The notes under the pieces: model-generated | Databases searched by the model: none | Seen by the model: the letters and a program-made list of their open reading frames with translations, nothing else | Told to the model about the DNA's origin: nothing | Translations under genes and position numbers: made by a program | Shown: piece after piece, positions 1 to 8,789 of the stretch | Layout of the letters: the number at the start of each line of letters is the position of its first letter | Position numbering within the stretch: position 1 is the stretch's first letter | Assembly: GCF_041021895.1 (NCBI RefSeq) | Contig: NZ_CP157428.1 | Span: 3,763,220-3,827,219, forward strand | Direction of reading: 5' to 3' | DNA: 64,000 nt | Source of the DNA: Acinetobacter sp. XH1741 | GTDB taxonomy: Bacteria; Pseudomonadota; Gammaproteobacteria; Pseudomonadales; Moraxellaceae

Positions 1-2
1 CA

Positions 3-1259
3 GAACCAAATGCAGATGGTAGCTATGCAATCTCTGGCGAGAAAATCTTTATCTCTGCTGGTGAACACGACATGGCTGAAAACATCATCCATATCGTTCT
101 TGCTCGCTTACCAGGTGCGCCGAAAGGTACTAAAGGTATTTCGTTATTTATCGTTCCTAAATTCAACGTTAATGCAGACGGAACACTAGGTGAACGTAAC
201 GCAGTACGTTGTGGTTCGATCGAACACAAAATGGGTATTCACGGTAACGCAACTTGTGTCATTAACTTTGACCAAGCAAAAGGTTACTTGATTGGACCTG
301 AAAACCGCGGTCTGAACTGTATGTTTACCTTCATGAACACAGCGCGTATTGGTACTGCTGTTCAAGGTTTATCTGCATCTGAATCATCTTTCCAAGGTGC
401 ATTAACTTACGCAAAAGATCGTTTGGCAATGCGTTCACTTTCTGGTCCTAAAGCTCCAGAAAAAGAAGCAGACCCAATCATTGTTCACCCAGCCGTTCGT
501 AACATGCTTTTAACTCAAAAAGCATTTGCTGAAGGTGGTCGTGCACTTGTTTATTTACTTGCTCAATATGCAGATATCGTTGAAAAAGGCGAAACTGAAG
601 AAGAGCGTAAATTTGCTGACAATATCTTGTCGTTATTGACTCCGATTGCAAAAGCATTTTTAACTGAAACAGGTTCTGAGTCTGCTAAGCACGGTGTTCA
701 AGTCTTCGGTGGTCATGGCTTTATTTCTGAGCATGGCATGGAACAAATCGTACGTGATACACGTATTGCCTGCTTGTACGAAGGTACAACTGAAATTCAA
801 GCATTAGACTTGTTAGGCCGTAAGGTTTTGCAAACTCAAGGTGCAATGCTTCGTGATTTCACTAAGATTGTTCACAAGTTTGTTGAAGCAAACAAAGACA
901 ATGCTGCCATGAAAGAATTTGTTGAGCCACTTGCTGCGCTTAATAAAGAATGGGGCGACCTCACTATGCAAATCGGTATGCGTGCAATGCAAAATCCGGA
1001 TGAAGTGGGTGCTGCTGCTGTAGATTACCTCTACTTCGCAGGTTACGTGACTTTAGCTTATCTATGGGCTCGTATGGCGCTTGTAGCACAAGAGAAATTG
1101 GCAGAAGGTACAACTGACGTTGATTTCTATAATGCGAAAGTTACCACTGCTCGCTTCTACTTCAAGAAAATCTTGCCACGCGTACGTTCACATGTAGACG
1201 TGATTGCAGGCGGTTTAGACCCTTTGATGTCATTAGACGCTGAACATTTCGCTTTCTAA
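3..1259 (+). CDS. acyl-CoA dehydrogenase, C-terminal part (gene starts before the window)
   Basis: Flavoenzyme of fatty-acid beta-oxidation that forms the trans-2-enoyl-CoA. The reading frame is already open at base 3 and its first residues align with the middle of the neighbouring paralogue at 1427, so roughly the first 170-180 residues are missing. The catalytic-loop signature YEGTTEIQ, preceded by FGGHGFISEHGMEQIVRD, is present, followed by the extra C-terminal domain typical of the approximately 590-residue bacterial enzymes. Substrate chain length cannot be read from sequence. It is followed by a hairpin terminator, so it is probably transcribed separately from the paralogue downstream. 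Confidence 0.93.
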   Translation, partial: EPNADGSYAISGEKIFISAGEHDMAENIIHIVLARLPGAPKGTKGISLFIVPKFNVNADGTLGERNAVRCGSIEHKMGIHGNATCVINFDQAKGYLIGPENRGLNCMFTFMNTARIGTAVQGLSASESSFQGALTYAKDRLAMRSLSGPKAPEKEADPIIVHPAVRNMLLTQKAFAEGGRALVYLLAQYADIVEKGETEEERKFADNILSLLTPIAKAFLTETGSESAKHGVQVFGGHGFISEHGMEQIVRDTRIACLYEGTTEIQALDLLGRKVLQTQGAMLRDFTKIVHKFVEANKDNAAMKEFVEPLAALNKEWGDLTMQIGMRAMQNPDEVGAAAVDYLYFAGYVTLAYLWARMALVAQEKLAEGTTDVDFYNAKVTTARFYFKKILPRVRSHVDVIAGGLDPLMSLDAEHFAF

Positions 1260-1293
1260 TCATAGTTAGTTGCGATATGCAATGTTAAAAACC

Positions 1294-1329
1294 AAAAAAG
1301 GACTGCTCAGTTTTGACGGTCCTTTTTTT
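1294..1329 (+). terminator. rho-independent terminator after the first acyl-CoA dehydrogenase
   Basis: Short AAGGAC/GTCCTT stem around a 15-base loop, flanked by an A run and a T run of seven. It lies 35 bases after the stop codon. Confidence 0.7.
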
Positions 1330-1426
1330 ATAAAATCGATGATAAATTTAGACTTTAAATTCAATATCCATTTCGTTTTACAGGATATCTAGCACAGGCC
1401 GATGTGCACAAAAAAGGTGAACGATT

Positions 1427-3208
1427 ATGCCAATTTACAATGCTCCTTTAGCTGATATGAAATTCATCTTAAATGATGTATTTAAAGCAGAACAATTTTG
1501 GCAGTCTAATGAGAAACTCGCTCATGTAGATGCTGCAACTGCTGAAGCAATTTTAGAAGAAATGGCTAAATTTGCTCAGAATGTGACTCATCCATTAAAC
1601 CGTACTGGTGATGAAGAAGGTGCTCGCTATGAAAATGGCGAAGTCTTTACCCCTGCTGGCTTTAAAGATGCATTTCGTCAATATGCAGAAGGTGGTTGGA
1701 TTGGCTTAGGCGCAGATGAAGAATGGGGCGGTCAAGGCATGCCAAAAATGCTCACCGTTCTTGCTGATGAAATGTTGTTTGCAACTAACCCATCTTTCAT
1801 GCTCTACCCGCTTCTTTCAGTGGGTGCAGGTATGGCTTTAAGTAGCTATGCATCTCAAGAGCAAAAAGAAACGTATTTACCTAAAATTTATTCAGGTGAA
1901 TGGTCAGGTACCATGTGCTTGACTGAACCACATGCAGGTACTGATTTAGGTATTATTAAAACTAAAGCAGAACGTAATGATGACGGTACTTATAACATCA
2001 CAGGTACTAAAATCTTCATTACAGGCGGCGACAACGATTTAGCAGAAAACATTATTCACTTAGTACTTGCTAAAACTCCTGATGCTCCTGCGGGTTCACG
2101 TGGTATTTCGCTATTTATTGTTCCGAAATATCTTGTAAATGAAGATGGTTCTTTAGGTGACCGCAACCATGTAGGCCCAGGTTCTATTGAACATAAGATG
2201 GGGATCAAAGCATCTGCAACTTGTGTGATGAACTTTGACGGTGCAAAAGGCTACCTCGTTGGTAAAGAAAATGAAGGTCTTGCTGCCATGTTCGTTATGA
2301 TGAACTACGAACGTTTATCAATGGGTATTCAAGGTCTAGGTGCTTCTGAGTTTGCGTATCAAAATGCAGCTCAATACGCGACAGACCGTTTACAAGGTCG
2401 TAGTGCCGTTGGTGTTCAATCACCAAATAAACCTGCTGACAGCATTTTAGTACACGGTGATGTACGTCGTATGTTGTTAAACGTACGTGCAAACAATGAA
2501 GCATCACGTGCATTTGCAGTTTATGTAGGTCAGCAGCTCGATATCACTAAGTTCTCAACTGATGCAGAAGCTGTAAAAAAAGCTAATAATCGCGTTGCGC
2601 TTTTAACACCGATTGCAAAAGCATACCTTACAGATACAGCATTCCAAGCAACTTTAGATGCTCAAATGGTATTTGGTGGTCACGGATATATTCGTGAATG
2701 GGGTATGGAACAATGTATTCGTGATCTTCGTATTGCGCAAATCTACGAAGGTACCAACGGCGTTCAATCTCAAGATTTAATTGGTCGTAAAACTATTAAA
2801 TGTGGCGGTGCATTCATTGCTGAATACATTACAGAAATCCGTGACTTTGCAAATGATTTAGACACCGATTTGAACTTCATTAAAGATGCAACTTTAGATG
2901 CTGCAACTGAAATTGAAGCAATCACTCAGTTTATTATTGAACAAGCTGCTGAAAATGTAGATTTCCCAAATGCTGCTGCTGTTGATTACTTACATGCAGT
3001 TGGCTTACTCAGCTTCTCTTATATGTTTGCAAAAATTGCAGCTGCTGCTAAAGATAAATCTGGTGATTTCTACCAAAACAAACTTGCTTTAGCGCAATAC
3101 TTTGTTGAGCGTATCTTGCCAGATATTGATGCACGTATTGCTAAAATTAAAGCGGGTGCTGACTTAATCATGGGCTTTAGTGAAGACTACTTTACTAACC
3201 AAGCATAA
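1427..3208 (+). CDS. acyl-CoA dehydrogenase, full length
   Basis: Complete 593-residue acyl-CoA dehydrogenase, paralogous to the gene just upstream. The order is N-terminal helical domain, middle beta domain (MCLTEPHAGTDLG, then ITGTKIFITGGDNDLAENI), the FAD-binding C-terminal helical domain with FGGHGYIREWGMEQ and the catalytic-loop signature YEGTNGVQ, and an additional C-terminal domain. The ATG is preceded by AAAAAGGTGAACGATT, a good ribosome binding site. Family knowledge places it in beta-oxidation of acyl-CoAs; the tandem pair probably differs in chain-length preference, which is inference. A strong terminator follows. Confidence 0.95.
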   Translation: MPIYNAPLADMKFILNDVFKAEQFWQSNEKLAHVDAATAEAILEEMAKFAQNVTHPLNRTGDEEGARYENGEVFTPAGFKDAFRQYAEGGWIGLGADEEWGGQGMPKMLTVLADEMLFATNPSFMLYPLLSVGAGMALSSYASQEQKETYLPKIYSGEWSGTMCLTEPHAGTDLGIIKTKAERNDDGTYNITGTKIFITGGDNDLAENIIHLVLAKTPDAPAGSRGISLFIVPKYLVNEDGSLGDRNHVGPGSIEHKMGIKASATCVMNFDGAKGYLVGKENEGLAAMFVMMNYERLSMGIQGLGASEFAYQNAAQYATDRLQGRSAVGVQSPNKPADSILVHGDVRRMLLNVRANNEASRAFAVYVGQQLDITKFSTDAEAVKKANNRVALLTPIAKAYLTDTAFQATLDAQMVFGGHGYIREWGMEQCIRDLRIAQIYEGTNGVQSQDLIGRKTIKCGGAFIAEYITEIRDFANDLDTDLNFIKDATLDAATEIEAITQFIIEQAAENVDFPNAAAVDYLHAVGLLSFSYMFAKIAAAAKDKSGDFYQNKLALAQYFVERILPDIDARIAKIKAGADLIMGFSEDYFTNQA

Positions 3209-3222
3209 TTAAGATTTTTCAT

Positions 3223-3251
3223 AAAAAACGCCTGATTGATCAGGCGTTTTT
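3223..3251 (+). terminator. rho-independent terminator
   Basis: Perfect ACGCCTGA/TCAGGCGT stem with a two-base loop, A run before and T run after; 15 bases downstream of the acyl-CoA dehydrogenase stop. Confidence 0.9.
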
Positions 3252-3328
3252 ATTTTGTATCTACTATTTCTATTGGCATAAAACTTGTTTAATTTCTAAG
3301 CATATTCATATCAAAAAAAGATCTTACT

Positions 3329-3811
3329 ATGCCTGATCCTAAAAAGTTTGAAAGAACGCTCGACCGATTTGGACACTATGCTGTTGAGGCTTTTCATTAT
3401 TTGGCTTTATTCATTATCGGCTGTATGGTTGCATGGTCTGCTGCACATACGGTTTTTGAAATTTTAACTGTCAAAAAATATGCATCAATTGATGACATTT
3501 TATTGCTATTTATTTATCTCGAACTCGGCGCAATGGTGGGAATTTATTTTAAAACCAATCATATGCCTGTTCGGTTTCTTATTTATGTGGCAATTACTGC
3601 CTTAACACGTTTACTTATCTCGGATATCCAACATAACCATAAAGCAGATATCGATCAGGTGATTATTACAGGTTCAATTCTAATTTTAGCGATTTCCATT
3701 TTAGTGGTTCGTTTTGCTTCATGGCATTATCCATCGGTAATGAAAGAAAAACACTCAAAAACAACTACATCGTTAAAAAAACCTCAACCTCAAGATGATG
3801 AATTAGCATAA
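3329..3811 (+). CDS. psiE: PsiE-family inner-membrane protein
   Basis: A 160-residue integral membrane protein of the phosphate-starvation-inducible PsiE family. Four hydrophobic segments are visible (about residues 20-42, 58-73, 83-96 and 108-127), with the family-like stretch YLELGAMVGIYFKTNHMPVRFLIYVAITALTR split over segments 2 and 3. The C-terminus is short, cytoplasmic and lysine-rich. Its molecular function is not established in the family. It stands alone between terminators; no Pho box was identified with confidence. Confidence 0.85.
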   Translation: MPDPKKFERTLDRFGHYAVEAFHYLALFIIGCMVAWSAAHTVFEILTVKKYASIDDILLLFIYLELGAMVGIYFKTNHMPVRFLIYVAITALTRLLISDIQHNHKADIDQVIITGSILILAISILVVRFASWHYPSVMKEKHSKTTTSLKKPQPQDDELA

Positions 3812-3838
3812 AAAAGGCCTCAAATTGAGACCTTTTTT
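3811..3838. terminator. bidirectional terminator between psiE and the RcnB-like gene
   Basis: Stem GGcCTCA/TGAGaCC flanked by A6 on the left and T6 on the right, so it can serve both converging genes. It overlaps the last base of the psiE stop codon. Confidence 0.8.
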
Positions 3839-3863
3839 CTAATCTATATTCTATATTTAAGAC

Positions 3864-4238
3864 TTAACGAACACGGTACACTTGGTGGTGTGAATCTACT
3901 AATAAATATTGATTCGGCGTTTTCACCCAGTGATATCCACGTGGTGGCTCATATAAACGGTGTGCACGCCAGTCTGAAACAAAGTAACGGTTATCACGGT
4001 ATTCTACAGGAATACGCTCCCCTCGCTTGATTACGACATATTCATGTCCACGGTTCGCATTAGCCCAACCTGGCGCTCTGTGTTCATCGCGGTGGTCATA
4101 ACGGTGATCGTAGCGCTGTTCATAGTGTCGATTATCTCTACCGTGATAATCATCCCAGCGATTATTTGAATCCGCCATCGCAGTAGCAGATATACCCAAC
4201 ATTAAAGTTGAAAGTACAAGAACGATTGGCTTTTTCAT
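3864..4238 (-). CDS. RcnB-like periplasmic protein
   Basis: A 124-residue secreted protein. The N-terminus is a signal peptide ending in SATAMADS, followed by a low-complexity stretch rich in His, Arg, Asp and Tyr (about residues 25-55), then a compact domain with RGERIPVEYRDNRYFVSDW and LYEPPRGYHWVK. That last pattern is typical of the RcnB family, named after the E. coli periplasmic nickel/cobalt homeostasis protein. The His/Asp-rich linker could bind metal, which is inference. The gene stands alone and converges on psiE. Confidence 0.75.
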   Translation of the reverse strand: MKKPIVLVLSTLMLGISATAMADSNNRWDDYHGRDNRHYEQRYDHRYDHRDEHRAPGWANANRGHEYVVIKRGERIPVEYRDNRYFVSDWRAHRLYEPPRGYHWVKTPNQYLLVDSHHQVYRVR

Positions 4239-4401
4239 GGTGCATCCCTTTTGTCTTGATATAGAGCTAGATTAAAAGAGAGTCAAGGAGAAACCATGAA
4301 TAAAAAGGGCTTGATTGATATTGTTTGTAATGACTATAAAGAAAATATGAAGAATCTGTATCTGTGCTACCATTAGCATTTTCTAAGCTAGGTCAATTGC
4401 T

Positions 4402-4848
4402 GTGTCTGAAATCAGTTTTGAACGTCTTCATCAATTTTTCTGCAAAGTTCCAAGTGTACAAGAAGCCCGTATCATGGCACATGGAGCAGATGGCGAACAC
4501 GCTTGGTGGTTTAAGTTCAGTATTGATGTAGAACACCCACTTGCATGGCAAACCGTACAAGAACTCGGCCATGTTTTAAATTACCTATCGACGAATGAAC
4601 GTCTACCAACTCTATTTTTTCCTGTGTCTCCTCCTCCATATATGAATGGTGAGGCAAAAGATTTTTTATCGTGGATTATTCAGTGTAATCATCCTGAGTT
4701 TAACCCAGATGTGGTTTGTGATTGGCTTGAAGCACGTTTACCAAATCCAGTCGATGATGAGTCGCAGTGGAAAATTAAGACTGATTTGAGTGAAATAGAA
4801 AAGTTAGATGATAAAGCTTTGGATCAATTGATTCCGCCTGCGCCTTAA
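4402..4848 (+). CDS. conserved hypothetical protein
   Basis: A 148-residue soluble protein that I do not recognise. It begins with GTG, with a weak AGG about ten bases upstream; no in-frame ATG gives a sensible alternative. The composition is rich in Trp and acidic residues (HAWWFKFSID, DFLSWIIQCNHPEFNPDVVCDWLEARLP) and there is no signal peptide or membrane segment. The coding character (third-position bias, full-length frame) is convincing. Neighbours give no functional clue. Confidence 0.75.
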   Translation: MSEISFERLHQFFCKVPSVQEARIMAHGADGEHAWWFKFSIDVEHPLAWQTVQELGHVLNYLSTNERLPTLFFPVSPPPYMNGEAKDFLSWIIQCNHPEFNPDVVCDWLEARLPNPVDDESQWKIKTDLSEIEKLDDKALDQLIPPAP

Positions 4849-4914
4849 ATCGGACTTATGGCACAGCCTATACTTACAGTAATGTTCTAATGTCTTTTGT
4901 ATAGGCGTATGCCT

Positions 4915-5030
4915 CACTTTTGAAAGGTCAAAAGTGACAAAAACCTTTGTTTCACTGATGTTGCTTCCCTGCAACACAGTGAAACGGCAACATCCATGTC
5001 GCCAATCACCTTGCTAATTTTGTACAAAAT
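4915..5030. repeat. cluster of four intergenic hairpins (possible dispersed Acinetobacter repeat)
   Basis: Four inverted repeats follow one another in non-coding DNA: 4915-4936 (9-bp perfect arms CACTTTTGA/TCAAAAGTG), 4949-4985 (arms GTTTCACTG...GTTGC against GCAAC...CAGTGAAAC with a one-base bulge), 4986-5003 (GGCAACAT/ATGTCGCC, one mismatch) and 5017-5030 (perfect palindrome ATTTTGTACAAAAT). None ends in a T run, so they are not ordinary terminators. I believe similar sequences recur between genes of Acinetobacter chromosomes, but only one copy is in this window. Confidence 0.6.
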
Positions 5031-5119
5031 CACGGCAATGAATAAGTTCCAAATTTAGAACCAAACTAAGCAAGACTCTGTCGTGAAGATATAACCTCAA
5101 GCTTTATATAAAGCTAAGG

Positions 5120-6583
5120 TTAGAAAGTCGACAAACCTGACCATTCCATAAAACGATAAATCCAATACTTCACTTTAGACTCGTCTGCATATTTTGAATA
5201 ATCCACCGTCATTTGACGTGCATTACGATTATCCCAAGAAGAATCGAAATACTGAGCTGCATCTTTAAATACTGGCGCCTGAACTGAGCCGATCACGCGC
5301 ATATCCGTTTCAAGATTATAGTTTTTTAAGTTACGTGCAGTTAAATTAGCTGAACCTAAAATTAATTCTGCTTGTTGATTATTGTATTTTAATAACATTT
5401 TACTATGGCACTGTTCACCATGCGTATCGCACCAACGAATTGGAATACCTACTGCATGAAGCTCGGAAGCGACCTGTCGATTAGGAATTCCGTTTTTCTC
5501 CAAGCCAAAAGCGTCCTTATTCGGATCTAGAATCATACGGATTTTGACTCCGCGCTGTTGTGCCTGTTTTAAAGCCTCAATAATTTTGCGCTCAGAGAGA
5601 TAAAACATTGCAATATCTAGATGTTCTTGTGGCCCAGCCGTCTCCACCAAATTTAATACAGACTCATAAATTGCTTTTTCAGTTAGTACCTGAACCTGTG
5701 GCAAGCTTTTATCTTCATTAAGACCACCCATAATCACAACTGGACTCGCCCCTTGTGACATTTGTGCAACGGTTTGCTCTGTTTTTAATAGATCAATTGC
5801 AGTAGGTCCATCTACCACCAAAGCTACGTTGCTATGGTGAGAACTACCATCATGTGGATTGGCAGAAGTGACTAAGCTTTTCCAACCTGCATCGGTATCG
5901 ACTACTAATGTCTTGCGGTGATTAGCTTTGAAGTTGAGTAATGACAGATAACTCCGTAAAGTCACTTTTCCTTGACCAAACGGGTTATTCAACCAACCCT
6001 TTTCAGGATTATTTCCAATATTTTGACAACAAATATACCAAAAGCCTGACCAAAGTGGATTAGATGCACGCAAGGGTTTTAAATCTGTTTCAATCACATC
6101 CACCCCAGCCTGACGCAATTGGCGGTAATGTTCTGGAGCCAAACCACCATAAACCGAATTAATTGGATCTGTAATTAATACAATTTGCATCTGAGGATTT
6201 TGACGATGCTTTGCGATCAAGGCATCTGTCAATTGTTGCATTAAAGGCAATTGCTTAACTTTAGACTCGCCCACGTCCTGATTAAATAGGAACATATCCA
6301 TAACAATGGTGGTTTGGGCTTCATCAATCAGTTCAAACACTTCTTTAAAGATATGTTGATCGAGCTGCTGTTTTCCTTGCGCATCCAGATAGGTTTGATC
6401 TGCCAAAAATTTCACATTGGCATGGCGAAGCTGTCCCGTAAAATTCAGTCCTTTCGGAAGCGGTTTTACAGTATGGTAAATTGCCGAAGCAATATACCCG
6501 ATCACCAAAATACTCAATATGACTGCCATGTAACGTCGACCTGACCAGTTTAATTTTTGATGGATTCGTTGGAAGATACGCAT
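5120..6583 (-). CDS. phospholipase D-family protein (cardiolipin-synthase-like)
   Basis: A 487-residue membrane-anchored protein of the HKD superfamily. One transmembrane segment lies at about residues 19-36, followed by two PLD halves. The first half has a full HxKxxxxD motif (H222, K224, D229, followed by TSAN at 239-242). The second has H393 and K395 with GSANLT at 410-415, but position 400, where the Asp belongs, is Tyr. The family includes cardiolipin synthases and phospholipases D that act on phosphatidyl groups at the membrane. Divergence of the second motif may indicate altered activity. Monocistronic; a terminator at 6592 separates it from znuD. Confidence 0.85.
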   Translation of the reverse strand: MRIFQRIHQKLNWSGRRYMAVILSILVIGYIASAIYHTVKPLPKGLNFTGQLRHANVKFLADQTYLDAQGKQQLDQHIFKEVFELIDEAQTTIVMDMFLFNQDVGESKVKQLPLMQQLTDALIAKHRQNPQMQIVLITDPINSVYGGLAPEHYRQLRQAGVDVIETDLKPLRASNPLWSGFWYICCQNIGNNPEKGWLNNPFGQGKVTLRSYLSLLNFKANHRKTLVVDTDAGWKSLVTSANPHDGSSHHSNVALVVDGPTAIDLLKTEQTVAQMSQGASPVVIMGGLNEDKSLPQVQVLTEKAIYESVLNLVETAGPQEHLDIAMFYLSERKIIEALKQAQQRGVKIRMILDPNKDAFGLEKNGIPNRQVASELHAVGIPIRWCDTHGEQCHSKMLLKYNNQQAELILGSANLTARNLKNYNLETDMRVIGSVQAPVFKDAAQYFDSSWDNRNARQMTVDYSKYADESKVKYWIYRFMEWSGLSTF

Positions 6584-6591
6584 ATAAACAG

Positions 6592-6627
6592 AAAAAGCTC
6601 TAGCCTAATGAATTAAGGCTAGAGCTT
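6592..6627 (-). terminator. terminator of the znuD-like gene
   Basis: Long hairpin with AAGCTCTAGCC/GGCTAGAGCTT arms. The A run at its left edge gives a U tract on minus-strand transcripts, so it fits the gene ending at 6664. Confidence 0.85.
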
Positions 6628-6663
6628 ATGTTTTGATTTTTCAATAAGTTTTACGTGAAAAAA

Positions 6664-8664
6664 TTAAAAGCTAAAATTTACACCAACAGTAAAATTACGG
6701 CCGACTTGGGGAACATTTGCAAGGAAAGACTCATGTTGATAAATCTTGCTATCTAACAAGTTATTGGCATTTAAGAACACACGATAATCGCCAACATTGC
6801 CATATTTTCCGTTATAACCAACACCTAAGTTCACCATGTTATAACTTTGTCCTTTGGTTTCATAATTAGCAATATCATCTTGTTTAAACACATGATAATA
6901 CTCAGCAGAACCATCCCAGCCATCGCCAAAATTTGCTTTAACTTTAGTTCCTAAACGACCACCTGGTATACGTGGTGCATTTTCGTTATCGATTTTACCG
7001 CGCACATAGTCACCAAATAACCCTAAATTATATACAGGTGAAATTTGATAGCTTAAGTCAGCATCAACACCATAAAATTTCGCTGCATCTTGACTATATT
7101 CAATGAGGCGGAAACCTTTGTAATCATCCAAGGTATTGGCATAAATGAAATTATCAAAACGGTTATGGAACACACTTACGTTGTATTTCAAGAGGTCATT
7201 ATCAAAGTGTAAACCCAACTCAACGTTATTTGAGCGTTCTTTTTTCAGGTTATCATTACCCAGTTCATAGGTATTGGTCGCCATATGAACACCGTCTGAA
7301 TATAACTCTTGAGCAAATGGCAGACGTTCTTGGTGTGACGTTGTGAGGGACAATTTGTACTGCGGAATAAATTCCCAGCTTGCTGTACCAGCAACCGAAT
7401 ATCCGGTACCTGTATAATTCTTTTGATCTGACTCAATGTCGATGGTTTGATGATCAATACGTGAAGAAACAGCAAGATTGACGTTATTGATTTGTTTTTG
7501 TTGCAAACCAAATACACTATAACGCTGGGTTTTGCTTGGGTCCATAATGGACTCATCACCAACAATATTTAGTTTCTGTTGGGTATATTGCGCCCCAATT
7601 TGTCCTGTCCAACCTGCCCAAGCATTATTTTCTAACGTGACTCGGCTATCTATACCTTTGCTTTTAAAGGTTGTGCCGACATCAGTCTTATGCATTTCTT
7701 CATGCTGATAATCGGTATAGCTCGCTTGCGCTGCAACTTTGGAAAAACCTGCAAACGGGTCTTTTAATTCCCCTTTTAAGTCATAACGCTTTTCTTTGAG
7801 ATTAATCCATGAAGCATCGTGTTCATGATCGGTTGATGGGTCACCAGTTCCACACACAAGATGCAATCCCTCACGCCCACAAGAACTAAAAAGCTCATTA
7901 TCAGCAGGAATACCATATTGATCATGTCGCTGACTAAATGATGCACCGATAAATCCACGGTCCCCAATCCAAGACAATCCAGCGTTGTAATTTTTAGAAT
8001 CGGCAAAAGTGCTGTCCTGACGACGCTCATCTGTTTGTAAATCTTTAGGCAAGATATAGTCATTGGCATCGCGCTTTAAACCACCAACACGTAGCGCAAC
8101 ATGATCACCTAAACCGACTGTCGCTTGCCCTGAATAAAGTAACTCATCGCTACCTGAGTTGTAGCGAACACCAGCTTTTCCTTGATAGCCTTTTTCTGGC
8201 ATGGCGGTTGGGATTTTTTCATCAACAACATTCACCAGCCCCCCGACTGAGCCTGCACCATATAGTAATGCTTCAGCGCCATTTAATATCTGAATATCTT
8301 GAGCAGAGTTTGGATCAACCGTAACAGCATGGTCTGGCGATACAGATGAAACATCCATTACATCGCCACCATTTTGCACAATCTTGACACGTGTACCATC
8401 TTGACCACGAATAACAGGACGACTCGCCCCTCCCGTATATTGAGCAGAATAAATCCCTGCCTGACCATTTAAGGCATTACCAATACTCGTTGCCCCTTCA
8501 GTCAAAGACGTGTTGTTAGCTGGTGCTGTAGGTTCTGCTTTAACCTTAATTGTCGCCAATTCGGCAGGTTGCTCTTCCTTGGTATTTATCTCATCCGCTG
8601 CCATCACTTGCTGAATAGAAAATGATAATAATGAGAGAACAAAAAGCTGTGTTTTGAGCTGCAT
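6664..8664 (-). CDS. znuD: ZnuD-type TonB-dependent zinc receptor
   Basis: Outer-membrane TonB-dependent receptor of 666 residues. Order: signal peptide (MQLKTQLFVLSLLSF ending in VMAADE), a TonB-box-like stretch LATIKVKA, a plug domain with RPVIRGQDGTRVKIVQNG and GAEALLYGAGSVGGLVNVVD, and a beta-barrel closing on the C-terminal Phe. A loop with two Cys and the His-rich DPSTDHEHDASW resembles the metal-capturing loop of Neisseria ZnuD. The open frame extends upstream to 8727, but the signal peptide and a Zur-like operator lying inside that extension show the start is the ATG at 8664. Zinc uptake under zinc limitation is the expected role, from family knowledge plus the operator. Confidence 0.85.
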   Translation of the reverse strand: MQLKTQLFVLSLLSFSIQQVMAADEINTKEEQPAELATIKVKAEPTAPANNTSLTEGATSIGNALNGQAGIYSAQYTGGASRPVIRGQDGTRVKIVQNGGDVMDVSSVSPDHAVTVDPNSAQDIQILNGAEALLYGAGSVGGLVNVVDEKIPTAMPEKGYQGKAGVRYNSGSDELLYSGQATVGLGDHVALRVGGLKRDANDYILPKDLQTDERRQDSTFADSKNYNAGLSWIGDRGFIGASFSQRHDQYGIPADNELFSSCGREGLHLVCGTGDPSTDHEHDASWINLKEKRYDLKGELKDPFAGFSKVAAQASYTDYQHEEMHKTDVGTTFKSKGIDSRVTLENNAWAGWTGQIGAQYTQQKLNIVGDESIMDPSKTQRYSVFGLQQKQINNVNLAVSSRIDHQTIDIESDQKNYTGTGYSVAGTASWEFIPQYKLSLTTSHQERLPFAQELYSDGVHMATNTYELGNDNLKKERSNNVELGLHFDNDLLKYNVSVFHNRFDNFIYANTLDDYKGFRLIEYSQDAAKFYGVDADLSYQISPVYNLGLFGDYVRGKIDNENAPRIPGGRLGTKVKANFGDGWDGSAEYYHVFKQDDIANYETKGQSYNMVNLGVGYNGKYGNVGDYRVFLNANNLLDSKIYQHESFLANVPQVGRNFTVGVNFSF

Positions 8665-8685
8665 AGTTAATGACCCATATTTTTT

Positions 8686-8700
8686 TGTTATATTATAACA
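8686..8700. promoter_or_regulatory. Zur-box-like operator upstream of znuD
   Basis: Perfect 15-base palindrome TGTTATATTATAACA, 22 bases before the znuD start. On the minus strand it reads GGAATGTTATAATATAACA, which closely resembles the known gamma-proteobacterial Zur operator. Occupation by zinc-bound Zur would repress znuD; it could also influence the divergent gene at 8790. Confidence 0.75.
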
Positions 8701-8789
8701 TTCCAAACGTTTTGCAATAAAAAACATTAGTCAAAAGCATGTTTCGTTAGACTCATTGTTTTTGATGATGTGAGAAGCTTCTTTTTCCA

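Noticed and set aside
7245..8069. Two minus-strand alternative frames within znuD
   Set aside because: They overlap the well-supported TonB receptor on the same strand in other frames.
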